Shown piece after piece: positions 21,480 to 31,538 of a DNA stretch of 64,000 bases; position 1 is the stretch's first letter, and every line of letters begins with the position of its first letter. The stretch comes from Symsagittifera roscoffensis (lineage: Eukaryota; Xenacoelomorpha; Acoela; Convolutidae). Below the pieces are notes generated by a model. That model made no database searches. It was given only the letters and a program-made list of their open reading frames with translations, and had not been told where the DNA came from. The position numbers and the translations under genes are program-made. The stretch lies in NCBI RefSeq assembly GCF_963678635.1, contig NC_087070.1, positions 19,563,318-19,627,317 of the forward strand, given 5' to 3'.

Positions 21480-23708
21480 ATAATTTAATAACAAAATAAT
21501 AATGCAAGTGACGAAGAATCAGATCATAACTACTCCGAATTGTCCTTCGAATTGAACACTAACCCAACCCAATTTGGGGATTATATGTCAAATTACGATA
21601 TTGAAGACCAGTCCGACCTCTTATATTTTGAAACGATTAATGAACAAGATGAGATAATCTAAGAATGTTTACTAAACGATGAAATTGCATTATGTGAACA
21701 ATTAACCAATAAACTAGAAAACAAACAAATTGCAACCAAACTGCCTAACGAAACATTTACAAACAAGGATAACCTTACTCAGATATTTACTAGTTTCAAC
21801 AACCTAGGAAAAAATATAGATTTAAACACAGAACTTATTGCCAAAGAACAAGACACCGATGCAGTCATAAAAATCGTAAAAGAATTAGTAAGAAACAAAA
21901 ACAAAGACTCAAAAAATATACACTATAGACAATCAAGAGCTTTATCTTCATATCTAAGCAAATTTGAAACTTTATTATTAATAGGAAATATTCTTTGCAT
22001 TGAACAAGCATCAGATAATCCCGAAGTAAAAGAAATTAAAATTTGTGTACCTATGTCACTTTTTATAAAAACATTTGAATTGGCACATACAGATCAGTTA
22101 GCAGGTCATGTAGGAAAAGACAAAACCATTGCGAATATAAAACGATTTTTCTTTTGGCCAGGCATGTATAAATGGATAACCCAGTTAATAGCAGGATATC
22201 TTGACTGTCAAAAAAATAAACACAAACGTCACGATCTTAACCAAGCACCGTTAGAACAATGGACGGATACAGTACCTTTCCCGTTTCATACTGTACGCAT
22301 AGATCATAAGGGACCAATTAATCCTACATCAAACGGAAAAAAAACACTGTTTAGTTGTAGTAGATTCATTTTCTCAATTCCTCCAAGTATATCCAGTAGC
22401 TAACACTACCGCATTTGAAACAATAAAAACTTTAGAAAAATTTATTCTCACATTTGGTATTCCACAAAAACTTGTTTATGATAAAGGAACAGCTTTCATG
22501 AACGAAGATTTTACTAGTTGGCTTTATGAACTAGGAATAACACATGCTCTCAGAACCGCATATTCACCATGGACAAATGGTAAAGTGGAAATACAAAACA
22601 AACATCTAGGAACACATTTTAGAATTTCCTTTGATCAAGCAAAGGGAAATTGGAGTGATCTAGCTGCGAAATTCGCTTTCGCTCATAACACCACTATCAA
22701 CGCAAGTACTGGATTAACACCATACGAAATTGTTTTCGGACAAAAACCTCAAATACCAATCTCTTTAAAACTAGGATTACTCCGAAATTCAGAATTAACG
22801 TGCAACTCTGAATTCTGTGCTAATCTCCCATTACACAGACATTCTTTACAACATCATCAAATAAAGCTATACAAACATTATTAAAACCAAAAATTAACAC
22901 TTCACTACTTATCAGAGAGAACCATTTTAAATACATCTATAATACAGCTTACAAGAAAAGTCTTGAAAACAACGCCAAAATTCACAAATATCGAAATAAA
23001 TATAAATTAGGAAGAACCTTAGAAATAGGTCAAAAAGTACTGATGGAAAACCATTCCATAGAAGATGGCAAATCAAAAAAATTACAAGAACTACGATCAG
23101 GCCCATATACGGTAACAAATAAAGTAACGAATGTAAACTATGAAATACAATTAGATTCAGATCAAACTATAAAAAAGACAGCTCATAGAAACCATCTAAT
23201 TGAATACTTTCCCATTGAAGAAAAAGCAAAGGAACTGGTGAATGACTATGTTTTAAAAGACCAGTCCTACAAACCATTCTATGAAAACCTAATGAAATCA
23301 AGGAATAAAGTTGTCAATACACCACTCACCAATAAATCATTTCAAAACCCAATGGGTTCATCAGAATATTTACCAGTCGAAACACACCATAGACGAGAAA
23401 ATAATATAGAACTACATGAAACTGAGCAGGAAAAAACCTTAACGAATATTGACTCAGGATTTCAAGAGCACAACACAGAAGCTATACAAATGCCACATAC
23501 ACCAGGATTAGCTCAGAGAAGGCTAACCTCAACACCACTTTATCCAAACGATAGGAATGGTAATAATTTCGATGAATTGTCATATATACCAACTACATCA
23601 AGTCACAACCTCCAAAACGGACAGACATCTGTTCAAACGGGCTCGACAAATGAAAGAATTCAGAGACATCGTCGACAACCCAGCTTCTACCAAGCAGGAT
23701 TCAACTAA
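21480..23708 (+). pseudogene. Integrase, broken by stop and frameshifts
   Basis: The integrase core is intact enough to recognise: a zinc-binding region with HTDQLAGH, then catalytic Asp in FHTVRIDHKGP, Asp in LVYDKGTAF and Glu in KVEIQNKH, which form the D,D,E triad. A GPY motif (LRSGPYTV) lies in the C-terminal domain at about 23090, followed by a polar tail ending at 23708. Defects are TAA 21660-21662, a shift at the A8 run 22337-22344, and another near 22830 before the C-terminal part. The first Cys of the HHCC zinc pair appears replaced (GYLDCQ instead of the usual CxxCQ). Everything from 22631 onward is repeated downstream by a tandem duplication. Confidence 0.8.
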
Positions 23709-23891
23709 AAATTCTCTAATAGTCTTCACTAGCTAAAAACTCATTTTGTAATCTCCGGGTCATCAATTTGGATACAAAAGATTATTCAAACTATGACCCC
23801 ACACGTAATGGTCAATCAAACTAGTCAATTTTTTAAAACAATGGTTTCTTCCAATAAAAACCAACCAAAAAAATTTACTATTGCTAATTTT

Positions 23892-23894
23892 TAG
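23892..23894 (+). promoter_or_regulatory. Possible splice acceptor for a subgenomic env mRNA
   Basis: GCTAATTTTTAG lies 16 nt before the first env ATG (23908). Retroviral env genes are normally expressed from spliced RNA, so a 3' splice site here would fit. The donor has not been identified. Confidence 0.3.
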
Positions 23895-23907
23895 CAACTT
23901 CGCGATA

Positions 23908-24579
23908 ATGATGAAATTTACTACTCTACTTTCAACATTTGTACCCCTTGTCATTCTACAGAATGATGATTTGGAAAACGTATCGAATTCTCTCAAAGTT
24001 ACTCATTATGACTGTTCAAGCATGCAGGAAAATAAAATGTATGCTTTAAATCAAGTGGCCCCATGTAAAGTTAGCCCAGAAAACCTTTACACTACCGATA
24101 GCACAATTAGCGTATATCAACGGTCTTATAGAACATACGTGAACGCAGTTATGTGTAAAATTAAACCATTTCCCATTCGTTATAATTGCGGAATGTGGGC
24201 ACATTCTTCCATCGTTCACAATATGAACATGATAACCTACGAAATTATTATACCACCAGAAGACTGCAAAAAAGCAGCAAAGAACAACAAAATTACAGTG
24301 AATGAAGATGGATACACCCATGAACTAATTATAAAAATGGATGAAAGTATTTTACAACACAGAAATGAAGGAACATCATTAGAAGGCGACAGTTCGACAG
24401 CATGCAAGAATAGGGGACAAATCAAACACTATGGCTACGAAACGCACATGCAAAAAGTTCAACTCAAAGTAAATCTAGAAACAAAACAAGTACAAAATCC
24501 TTACGGTATCCCATTACCATGCACAGTACTCGAAGGCGGATGCGAATCAACATCATTAGACCCTTATGCTTACACTTGA
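23908..24579 (+). pseudogene. env: env-like glycoprotein, N-terminal part (unit 1)
   Basis: Starting at ATG 23908 or 23911, the product has a hydrophobic signal-peptide-like start (KFTTLLSTFVPLVIL), then a cysteine-bearing ectodomain with YDCSSMQ, LNQVAPC, RSYRTYVNAVMC and YNCGMWAHSS. It ends at TGA 24580 because the tandem duplication joins it to integrase sequence; the rest of the gene is not adjacent. The general look resembles glycoproteins of chuvirus-type negative-strand RNA viruses that some invertebrate LTR elements have captured. I judge this by family pattern only. The expected role of an intact gene is a membrane glycoprotein on the particle surface. Confidence 0.6.
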
Positions 24580-24582
24580 GAC

Positions 24583-25660
24583 TTGATCAAGCAAAGGGAA
24601 ATTGGAGTGATCTAGCTGCGAAATTCGCTTTCGCTCATAACACCACTATCAACGCAAGTACTGGATTAACACCATACGAAATTGTTTTCGGACAAAAACC
24701 TCAAATACCAATCTCTTTAAAACTAGGATTACTCCGAAATTCAGAATTAACGTGCAACTCTGAATTCTGTGCTAATCTCCCATTACACAGACATTCTTTA
24801 CAACATCATCAAATAAAGCTATACAAACATTATTAAAACCAAAAATTAACACTTCACTACTTATCAGAGAGAACCATTTTAAATACATCTATAATACAGC
24901 TTACAAGAAAAGTCTTGAAAACAACGCCAAAATTCACAAATATCGAAATAAATATAAATTAGGAAGAACCTTAGAAATAGGTCAAAAAGTACTGATGGAA
25001 AACCGTTCCATAGAAGATGGCAAATCAAAAAAATTACAAGAACTACGATCAGGCCCATATACGGTAACAAATAAAGTAACGAATGTAAACTATGAAATAC
25101 AATTAGATTCAGATCAAACTATAAAAAAGACAGCTCATAGAAACCATCTAATTGAATACTTTCCCATTGAAGAAAAAGCAAAGGAACTGGTGAATGACTA
25201 TGTTTTAAAAGACCAGTCCTACAAACCATTCTATGAAAACCTAATGAAATCAAGGAATAAAGTTGTCAATACACCACTCACCAATAAATCATTTCAAAAC
25301 CCAATGGGTTCATCAGAATATTTACCAGTCGAAACACACCATAGACGAGAAAATAATATAGAACTACATGAAACTGAGCAGGAAAAAACCTTAACGAATA
25401 TTGACTCAGGATTTCAAGAGCACAACACAGAAGCTATACAAATGCCACATACACCAGGATTAGCTCAGAGAAGGCTAACCTCAACACCACTTTATCCAAA
25501 CGATAGGAATGGTAATAATTTCGATGAATTGTCATATATACCAACTACATCAAGTCACAACCTCCAAAACGGACAGACATCTGTTCAAACGGGCTCGACA
25601 AATGAAAGAATTCAGAGACATCGTCGACAACCCAGCTTCTACCAAGCAGGATTCAACTAA
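24583..25660 (+). pseudogene. Integrase C-terminal fragment (unit 2)
   Basis: A second copy of the integrase core end, GPY domain and polar tail, nearly identical to unit 1. It has the same frameshift between its two parts and one visible His-to-Arg change (ENHSIEDG to ENRSIEDG). It lacks the catalytic Asp residues. Confidence 0.85.
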
Positions 25661-25859
25661 AAATTCTCTAATAGTCTTCACTAGCTAAAAACTCATTTTG
25701 TAATCTCCGGGTCATCAATTTGGATACAAAAGATTATTCAAACTATGACCCCACACGTAACGGTCAATCAAACTAGTCAATTTTTTAAAACAATGGTTTC
25801 TTCCAATAAAAACCAACCAAAAAAATTTACTATTGCTAATTTTTAGCAACTTCGCGATA

Positions 25860-26530
25860 ATGATGAAATTTACTACTCTACTTTCAACATTTGTACCCCT
25901 TGTCATTCTACAGAATGATGATTTGGAAAACGTATCGAATTCTCTCAAAGTTACTCATTATGACTGTTCAAGCATGCAGGAAAATAAAATGTATGCTTTA
26001 AATCAAGTGGCCCCATGTAAGTTAGCCCAGAAAACCTTTACACTACCGATAGCACAATTAGCGTATATCAACGGTCTTATAGAACATACGTGAACGCAGT
26101 TATGTGTAAAATTAAAACATTTCCCATTCGTTATAATTGCGGAATGTGGGCACATTCTTCCATCGTTCACAATATGAACATGATAACCTACGAAATTATT
26201 ATACCACCAGAAGACTGCAAAAAAGCAGCAAAGAACAACAAAATTACAGTGAATGAAGATGGATACACCCATGAACTAATTATAAAAATGGATGAAAGTA
26301 TTTTACAACACAGAAATGAAGGAACATCATTAGAAGGCGACAGTTCGACAGCATGCAAGAATAGGGGACAAATCAAACACTATGGCTACGAAACGCACAT
26401 GCAAAAAGTTCAACTCAAAGTAAATCTAGAAACAAAACAAGTACAAAATCCTTACGGTATCCCATTACCATGCACAGTACTCGAAGGCGGATGCAAATCA
26501 ACATCATTAGACCCTTATGCTTACACTTGA
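25860..26530 (+). pseudogene. env-like N-terminal part (unit 2), with extra frameshift
   Basis: A copy of 23908-24579. A single base is missing near 26023 (CATGTAAGTTAG against CATGTAAAGTTAG), so the frame is split into 25860-26093 and 26090-26530. Like unit 1 it ends at the duplication junction. Confidence 0.85.
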
Positions 26531-26533
26531 GAC

Positions 26534-27210
26534 TTGATCAAGCAAAGGGAAATTGGAGTGATCTAGCTGCGAAATTCGCTTTCGCTCATAACACCACTAT
26601 CAACGCAAGTACTGGATTAACACCATACGAAATTGTTTTCGGACAAAAACCTCAAATACCAATCTCTTTAAAACTAGGATTACTCCGAAATTCAGAATTA
26701 ACGTGCAACTCTGAATTCTGTGCTAATCTCCCATTACACAGACATTCTTTACAACATCATCAAATAAAGCTATACAAACATTATTAAAACCAAAAATTAA
26801 CACTTCACTACTTATCAGAGAGAACCATTTTAAATACATCTATAATACAGCTTACAAGAAAAGTCTTGAAAACAACGCCAAAATTCACAAATATCGAAAT
26901 AAATATAAATTAGGAAGAACCTTAGAAATAGGTCAAAAAGTACTGATGGAAAACCATTCCATAGAAGATGGCAAATCAAAAAAATTACAAGAACTACGAT
27001 CAGGCCCATATACGGTAACAAATAAAGTAACGAATGTAAACTATGAAATACAATTAGATTCAGATCAAACTATAAAAAAGACAGCTCATAGAAACCATCT
27101 AATTGAATACTTTCCCATTGAAGAAAAAGCAAAGGAACTGGTGAATGACTATGTTTTAAAAGACCAGTCCTACAAACCATTCTATGAAAACCTAATGAAA
27201 TCAAGGAATA
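26534..27210 (+). pseudogene. Integrase C-terminal fragment (unit 3, truncated)
   Basis: Identical in kind to units 1 and 2, but it stops at AATGAAATCAAGGAATA, where sequence belonging to a later part of env begins. The polar tail and env N-terminal part of this unit are deleted. Confidence 0.85.
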
Positions 27211-27964
27211 TGAAATCCTCCATGATGAACGTAACAAAAAAAATCGGGATCCTCTTTGGCGCCATGTAGGTACCGATGAAATTGATTACGAACTTCATCT
27301 GGGCGCAAAGTTAGATTACATAATGTACTTTAATGCTAAACAACTCAGACATTCTGAAATGACATTATAACAGAATCAATGTGAACTCGAAAGAACACAA
27401 GTTCTAACAATAATGATGTTAGCTTTACAAAATACCAGGCTTGCAGGATATATGTTAACCGGCAACCGCTCTATGTTTTTGGACACCGATGGAGCAGTTG
27501 GCTGGCTGTATCACTGCCCTAAAAAAGTTTCACCTCTTAAAGTTCTCGAAAAATGCTTTGATCGAATACCGATCTTTTACAATGGGCGAACAATGTTTGT
27601 TGACCCTATTACCCTTCAAACTTTTCCTTTTGCCAACGAAATACATTACGTTGGTGGCTACAAAAATGCCTTCCAACTTGATTTAGATGATAAATTATCT
27701 TGGTACCAATTAATGCCAGCTCCAATACCTTTCAAGACTCCTTTAATGTTCGCTCCACAAGATATAGGCCATATTACGGAATTTCCCGTATACGATTCGC
27801 GAGGCGCAGGCATGTATACCCCAAAACAATTAAAAGCTTTTTGGGATAACATTATTCATAACACAGCATCAACATCTATTCTCAAAAAAATTACACGAAC
27901 TGTTCTCCAAAATGGACACATGGATTATGCAAATTCCGACGCTTTAACCGCGCAATGGGTTTAA
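27211..27964 (+). pseudogene. env-like glycoprotein, middle/C-terminal ectodomain
   Basis: This is the part of the glycoprotein gene downstream of the duplicated block, with a frame running from about 27212. A TAA at 27368-27370 interrupts it, and the longest open part is 27413-27964. Recognisable stretches are LALQNTRLAGYMLTGNRSMF, GWLYHCPKKV and IPIFYNGRTMF, typical of the second half of the ectodomain in this glycoprotein type. A piece between this and the N-terminal part seems to be missing. The frame ends in TAA 27962, overlapping the next ORF. Confidence 0.6.
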
Positions 27965-28257
27965 ACCAAAAAATTTATCTAGATTCTCTGCTCTCACCAG
28001 GATTTTTCATGAATAGTTTCATCGGAACATTCGGTTTTGTTGCTTTTTTCCTAGAAAAAATCGGAATTTATTTTGCCTGTTTTCTTTTTCTCAAGTTCCT
28101 GCTAGAAATAATAGTAACAATTATTAAAGCTTTGGAAATTAATAAGCTAACAAATCGTACTATGAGCTTCTGGAAGATAATATTAGGTGCCACGTATAAC
28201 ATTTTCGTTCTATCAGCTTTTACTTCTATTTTCTCAAACGAAAACTCAAATCTTTAA
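27955..28257 (+). CDS. env transmembrane region (in a shifted frame)
   Basis: A 100-residue ORF overlapping the preceding env frame by a few bases. It contains a long hydrophobic segment (FACFLFLKFLLEIIVTII) preceded by a hydrophobic loop (GTFGFVAFFLEKIG), as expected for the membrane anchor at the C-terminus of a glycoprotein. The shift against the ectodomain is either a mutation or an overlapping-gene arrangement. A TAA at 28255 separates it from 28267-28530 in the same frame. Confidence 0.5.
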   Translation: MGLNQKIYLDSLLSPGFFMNSFIGTFGFVAFFLEKIGIYFACFLFLKFLLEIIVTIIKALEINKLTNRTMSFWKIILGATYNIFVLSAFTSIFSNENSNL

Positions 28258-28266
28258 TCATCAGAT

Positions 28267-28530
28267 TTGCGAAACTCAAGACAAAAACAAATACGACAAC
28301 AAAATCAAAATCAAAATATTTACCAAGAAAGCACTGCTTCAATACCTATGGTAGAGCGAAATGAGCCTGCAGTACCCTTAATGTCACCAGATTCGCGAAA
28401 CGAACCTGGTTTATACCCAGACCTATATAACCAAAATGAACATTTAGTACGGACCAATGTAATAGGAGCGATCGCTAGCACAACGATCCCTCATCCAACC
28501 ACCAACAACAATACTATAACACCAATCTAA
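28267..28530 (+). CDS. Hydrophilic ORF, probable env cytoplasmic tail
   Basis: In the same frame as the transmembrane ORF and separated from it by a single TAA. The product is Gln/Asn/Pro-rich (KQIRQQNQNQN, SPDSRNEPGLYPDLYNQ) without hydrophobic segments. By position it reads as the cytoplasmic tail of the glycoprotein or a separate small protein. YPDL and PLMSPD could be trafficking or late-domain-like signals, but such short motifs arise by chance. It begins with TTG, not ATG. Confidence 0.4.
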   Translation: MRNSRQKQIRQQNQNQNIYQESTASIPMVERNEPAVPLMSPDSRNEPGLYPDLYNQNEHLVRTNVIGAIASTTIPHPTTNNNTITPI

Positions 28531-28588
28531 GGCAAGAGTTTTCTATTTCAGAATGCCCTCAAGAAAACGGTGCATCCCCATTGACTAA

Positions 28589-28864
28589 ATGCTAGTCGAT
28601 ATATTAGACAGACAAGTTCTTTTATTGATTCAATTTCCCACACTTACAAACAAACTGTTTACACGAATAGCAGCTGTTGACTTGCCTCAACCAGGAACCA
28701 ATAATTTTATACGCCTCATGCTAATTGTTTACCCAGGAAAAGTGATTCTTGAAGCTGTCATTGAATCATCGAATCCCAAATATAATTATATCTGTTCGTT
28801 TCTTCAAAGTAACGAATCTGCTATCATAAAAATTATTTCAGAAGGAGTTCATTTTTGTGTGTGA
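28589..28864 (+). CDS. Accessory mini-ORF family member 1
   Basis: 91 residues from ATG 28589. Clearly paralogous to the next ORF: ILDRQVLLLIQFP, FIRLMLIVYPGK, ESSNPKYNYICSFLQ and IISEGVHFCV all line up. Predicted layout is four or five strands with one short helix and a C-terminal FCV. No known domain, signal peptide or membrane segment recognised. It lies 58 bp after the preceding ORF. Confidence 0.55.
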   Translation: MLVDILDRQVLLLIQFPTLTNKLFTRIAAVDLPQPGTNNFIRLMLIVYPGKVILEAVIESSNPKYNYICSFLQSNESAIIKIISEGVHFCV

Positions 28865-28906
28865 AATACCACGATACAAAGAATTTACTTGAACACAAAC
28901 ATTCAA

Positions 28907-29182
28907 ATGTTGGTAGGAATTCTGGATCGAGACATTCGTTTATTAATTCAACTCCCAGGTTATGCAAACAAACTACCAGCATTAATAGCATCAGCAAGAT
29001 TACCAAAAACCAAACCAAATGATTGCATTCACCTTATGATAATAACTTATCCTGAGGAAACTGTTCAAGAAATTGAAATTGACTCTTCAAACAAAAAATA
29101 TGATTATATTTGTTCTTTACTGGAAGGAAATAGCTCAGCAGTCGTCATTACCGATTTCGAAGGAATTCACTTCTGTGTATAA
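28907..29182 (+). CDS. Accessory mini-ORF family member 2
   Basis: ATG 28907 gives 91 residues, the same length as member 1 and alignable end to end (GILDRDIRLLIQLP, CIHLMIITYPEE, SSNKKYDYICSLLE, DFEGIHFCV). An upstream TTG in frame is not needed. Tandem duplication of one ancestral ORF is the simplest origin. Confidence 0.55.
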   Translation: MLVGILDRDIRLLIQLPGYANKLPALIASARLPKTKPNDCIHLMIITYPEETVQEIEIDSSNKKYDYICSLLEGNSSAVVITDFEGIHFCV

Positions 29183-29193
29183 GTATTAAACCA

Positions 29194-29378
29194 GAAACAA
29201 CAAAATTGAATGGATACTTTCCAAATATAAAATTTGGAGAAAAATAAATGTTCCTTGACACACTAAATCAAAATTTCTGCTTAATCACTGAAACAACAAA
29301 ATTGAATGGATACTTTCCAAATATAAAATTTGGAGAAAAATAAATGTTCCTTGACACACAAAATCAAAATTTCTGCTT
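29194..29378 (+). repeat. 89-bp direct duplication around the start of member 3
   Basis: 29194-29282 (GAAACAACAAAATTGAATGG.. through an ATGTTCCTTGAC start) is repeated at 29290-29378. This leaves one orphan start codon before the real ORF. Confidence 0.85.
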
Positions 29379-29617
29379 GTCCTCATTTCCCAAAGAAATT
29401 CTATTCCCGAGTCACAACAGCAAATTTACCATCCGTAGCAATTGATAACCATTTACACTTAATTATCATCGACTTTCACCATAATCAAAATTACGATATT
29501 ATCGTGAAGGAAACCAATCCTAGATACAAAGATATTCTTCACATCTTAAAGTATAAAAACTCAGCCATAATCGAAACTGCTTGTGAAGAAATTATTTTTT
29601 GTGAGAAAACTAATTAA
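29343..29617 (+). pseudogene. Accessory mini-ORF family member 3 (frameshifted start)
   Basis: The C-terminal two-thirds match members 1 and 2 (SRVTTANLPSVAIDNHLHLI, NPRYKDILHILKYKNSAII, EEIIFCE). The ATG at 29343 lies in another frame, giving a short FLDTQNQNF start that fits the family N-terminus, so one indel near 29390 probably separates them. Confidence 0.5.
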
Positions 29618-29627
29618 ATATAAACCC

Positions 29628-29880
29628 ATGTTATTTAAACACAACAATCGCCACGTACTCCTTTACCAAATAGAAAAATCCTTCGACGCCTGTAACGGTT
29701 GATATTGTCCAAAACTTATCTTATATTTCGATTATTGTAACACGTGGGAAGACGGAACAATTGAAGTCTTTCACAACTCGCCAGATTGGAATTTTTTTCT
29801 AGTTTTGTCGAATACTTGCTTAAGTCATCTGCCAAAAGACATAAGCGGTTTCCATTCAAATGATCTCACTAACCTCTCGT
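29628..29880 (+). pseudogene. Accessory mini-ORF family member 4 (one stop)
   Basis: ATG 29628 opens LLYQIEKSFDACNG; TGA follows at about 29700, then the same frame goes on with KLILYFDYCNTWEDGTIEVF and WNFFLVLSNTCLSHLP. The continuation resembles members 6 and 7 (IYPTSRYWPFFLFVSDHP, KPSNKYWHLILCLANS), so this is a nonsense-mutated copy. Confidence 0.45.
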
Positions 29881-30099
29881 AATCTATTTATCCGGTTACC
29901 AAACCTACGTTACTCACTAATTGGAGTAGAGAAACACTCTGAAAACTTTTATCTTTTACATGTGAGTAAGGTTAACTCCAGTATATTAACTACAATCACA
30001 GTTCCAGGAAATCACCCTAATTTCCTTGAACTAAGTCATTTTCTTGCTTTTGACACAAATGCAGAATTTTTTCTAAATCCACCTATTTTCTCTAATTAG
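29860..30099 (+). CDS. Accessory mini-ORF family member 5
   Basis: 79 residues, overlapping the end of member 4. The strand-turn-helix pattern is kept (FYLLHVSKVNSSILTTITVP, HPNFLELSHFLAF). More diverged than members 1 and 2, so family membership rests on pattern and context. Confidence 0.45.
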   Translation: MISLTSRNLFIRLPNLRYSLIGVEKHSENFYLLHVSKVNSSILTTITVPGNHPNFLELSHFLAFDTNAEFFLNPPIFSN

Positions 30100-30104
30100 A
30101 AAAA

Positions 30105-30341
30105 ATGATGTTTAATATCAACGACCAACCAGTTTCAGTTATTCATATAAAGAAAACATTTGAATTACAACCACATTTACAAGTTTACATGATAGTTAAT
30201 GTTCGATACATCGAAACAGGTACTTTTGAGGAACTTAGTATTTACCCCACTTCCCGATATTGGCCATTCTTTCTTTTTGTATCTGATCACCCAGAGTCTT
30301 GTCCTACCAATATTGAATGTGAACATTGTACCTTAGACTAG
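30105..30341 (+). CDS. Accessory mini-ORF family member 6
   Basis: 78 residues: VSVIHIKKTFELQPHLQVYM, LSIYPTSRYWPFFLFVSDHP, ending in a Cys-bearing tail (IECEHCTLD). It resembles member 7 in length and layout and starts 5 bp after member 5 stops. Confidence 0.5.
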   Translation: MMFNINDQPVSVIHIKKTFELQPHLQVYMIVNVRYIETGTFEELSIYPTSRYWPFFLFVSDHPESCPTNIECEHCTLD

Positions 30342-30342
30342 A

Positions 30343-30576
30343 ATGATAATTTTTTACGAAGGAACCTTTGTCCAAATTAAAGGTTTCCAACGCTCCTTCA
30401 TTCTAGCAGAAAATTTCAAAATAATCCCCATTTTTATAATTCATTTCGAAACGCTTTATAATGGCGAACTACACAGCACCATTATTAAACCAAGCAATAA
30501 ATACTGGCATTTAATACTATGTCTTGCAAATAGCCTAACATTTCCCATTCCCTGCGATCTAGACCAGATTGAATGA
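30343..30576 (+). CDS. Accessory mini-ORF family member 7
   Basis: 77 residues, starting one base after the stop of member 6. FVQIKGFQRSFILAENFKII and IIKPSNKYWHLILCLANSL match member 6 segment by segment. Such tight spacing without its own promoter suggests reinitiation or multiple spliced messages; the sequence does not show which. Confidence 0.5.
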   Translation: MIIFYEGTFVQIKGFQRSFILAENFKIIPIFIIHFETLYNGELHSTIIKPSNKYWHLILCLANSLTFPIPCDLDQIE

Positions 30577-30585
30577 GCAGTGAGA

Positions 30586-30954
30586 ATGACAACTGAATGT
30601 CCTATATGTTTGGAAATTTGCGATCAAATGAAAAAATTACACAAAAATTTACCTCCACAACCACCACATTTAGTTTGCGTTAATTGTTATAATAAACTCA
30701 AGCTAAGAGCAAGTACACCATTCGCAAAAATTCCTTGCCCCATTTGCAGGCAGATTATTCATGTAATTAATATGACAGAAAACGATGTCTGTAATATCTG
30801 CAACCAATTAGTGTTATCCAGAAACAAACGAAAAGGTGAACATATGATAGTTAAGCACCCTTATATTACTGTATGCAATAACTGCATTGAGAAATGTAAA
30901 AACATCTGCCCTATCTGTTTTTCCAAAATTGCCTTTGATGAGTTTTGGGCATAA
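30586..30954 (+). CDS. Double RING-like zinc protein 1
   Basis: ATG 30586 gives about 122 residues with two Cys/His modules. The first is CPICLEIC.., PHLVCVNCY.., CPICRQ; the second is CNICNQ.., a His-containing spacer, VCNNCIEKC, CPICFSK. The spacing (CX2C, about 24 residues, HX2CX2C, about 17, CX2C) is RING-like, but I count seven ligands and not eight in module 1, so it is an atypical RING or RING relative. RING proteins usually act as ubiquitin or SUMO ligases; a role against host factors would be a guess. It directly follows the mini-ORF array. Confidence 0.55.
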   Translation: MTTECPICLEICDQMKKLHKNLPPQPPHLVCVNCYNKLKLRASTPFAKIPCPICRQIIHVINMTENDVCNICNQLVLSRNKRKGEHMIVKHPYITVCNNCIEKCKNICPICFSKIAFDEFWA

Positions 30955-30968
30955 CTTCTTTTTATACA

Positions 30969-31207
30969 ATGGCAAATGAATGCCCTGTTTGTCAAGAATT
31001 GAAAACAACCCTTCAATTTAGAAAATTTCGCAAAAGAAAGTATCCACAACCCTTTCATTCTATTTGTAATGAATGCTACATGACTCTCAAACCAAAACTA
31101 ACTTAATTTTTGACAAATTCTTATGCCAAATATGCCACCAGGATGTTCACGTATTAAATTTCGAACAAATTAACAAATGTCTGACCTGTAAAGGCAATAA
31201 AAAATGA
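30969..31207 (+). pseudogene. RING-like zinc protein 2 (frameshifted)
   Basis: ATG 30969 opens MANECPVCQELKTTLQF.. and PFHSICNECYMTLKPK up to TAA 31104. In the next frame the module continues as FDKFLCQICHQDVHVL and CLTCKGNKK, ending at TGA 31205-31207. The same CX2C..HX2CX2C..CX2C order as its neighbours shows that one indel broke it; the second module is mostly missing. Confidence 0.5.
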
Positions 31208-31243
31208 ATAAACAATTATGCTGTTTGTTTAGGAAGTCGCAAA

Positions 31244-31519
31244 ATGTTCTGCTTGGTAATGGACATTGATTTTGTCCTTGATTATAATCTCCTCGTCCAA
31301 GTTGACGGTTACCAAGCGCGCACAAACCGTATTTATATTCATCCCGATCAACAGCAGTTGGATATTTTTTGCACACGTTATAGTCCTGGCTTCCACGATG
31401 AAGAAAAATTTACTGTCAAATGCAGCAGTAGATTTTTTAATATTATCTTAAATGCATTCAACAATGACGAAGATGTTATCGACATAAATTTCCAAACCTC
31501 CAATCGACTTATTTTTTAA
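31244..31519 (+). CDS. Accessory mini-ORF family member 8
   Basis: 91 residues, the same length as members 1 and 2, lying between two RING-like ORFs. LVMDIDFVLDYNLLVQVDGY, SSRFFNIILNAFNNDEDVID and INFQTSNRLIF follow the family layout (turn, helix, two final strands). Sequence identity is low. Confidence 0.45.
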   Translation: MFCLVMDIDFVLDYNLLVQVDGYQARTNRIYIHPDQQQLDIFCTRYSPGFHDEEKFTVKCSSRFFNIILNAFNNDEDVIDINFQTSNRLIF

Positions 31520-31538
31520 TCTTTCCTTCATTAAAAAA

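Larger units (their letters stand above)
22631..27210 (+). repeat. Tandem 2.3-fold duplication of the integrase C-term/env N-term segment
   Basis: Unit 1 is 22631-24582 (1952 bp), unit 2 is 24583-26533 (1951 bp), and a third, truncated unit is 26534-27210. Units are nearly identical: a handful of substitutions plus a 1-bp deletion near 26023. Each junction joins CCTTATGCTTACACTTGAGA from env to CTTGATCAAGCAAAGGG from integrase. The integrase frameshift near 22830 is shared by all three units, so decay began before the duplication. Confidence 0.95.
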
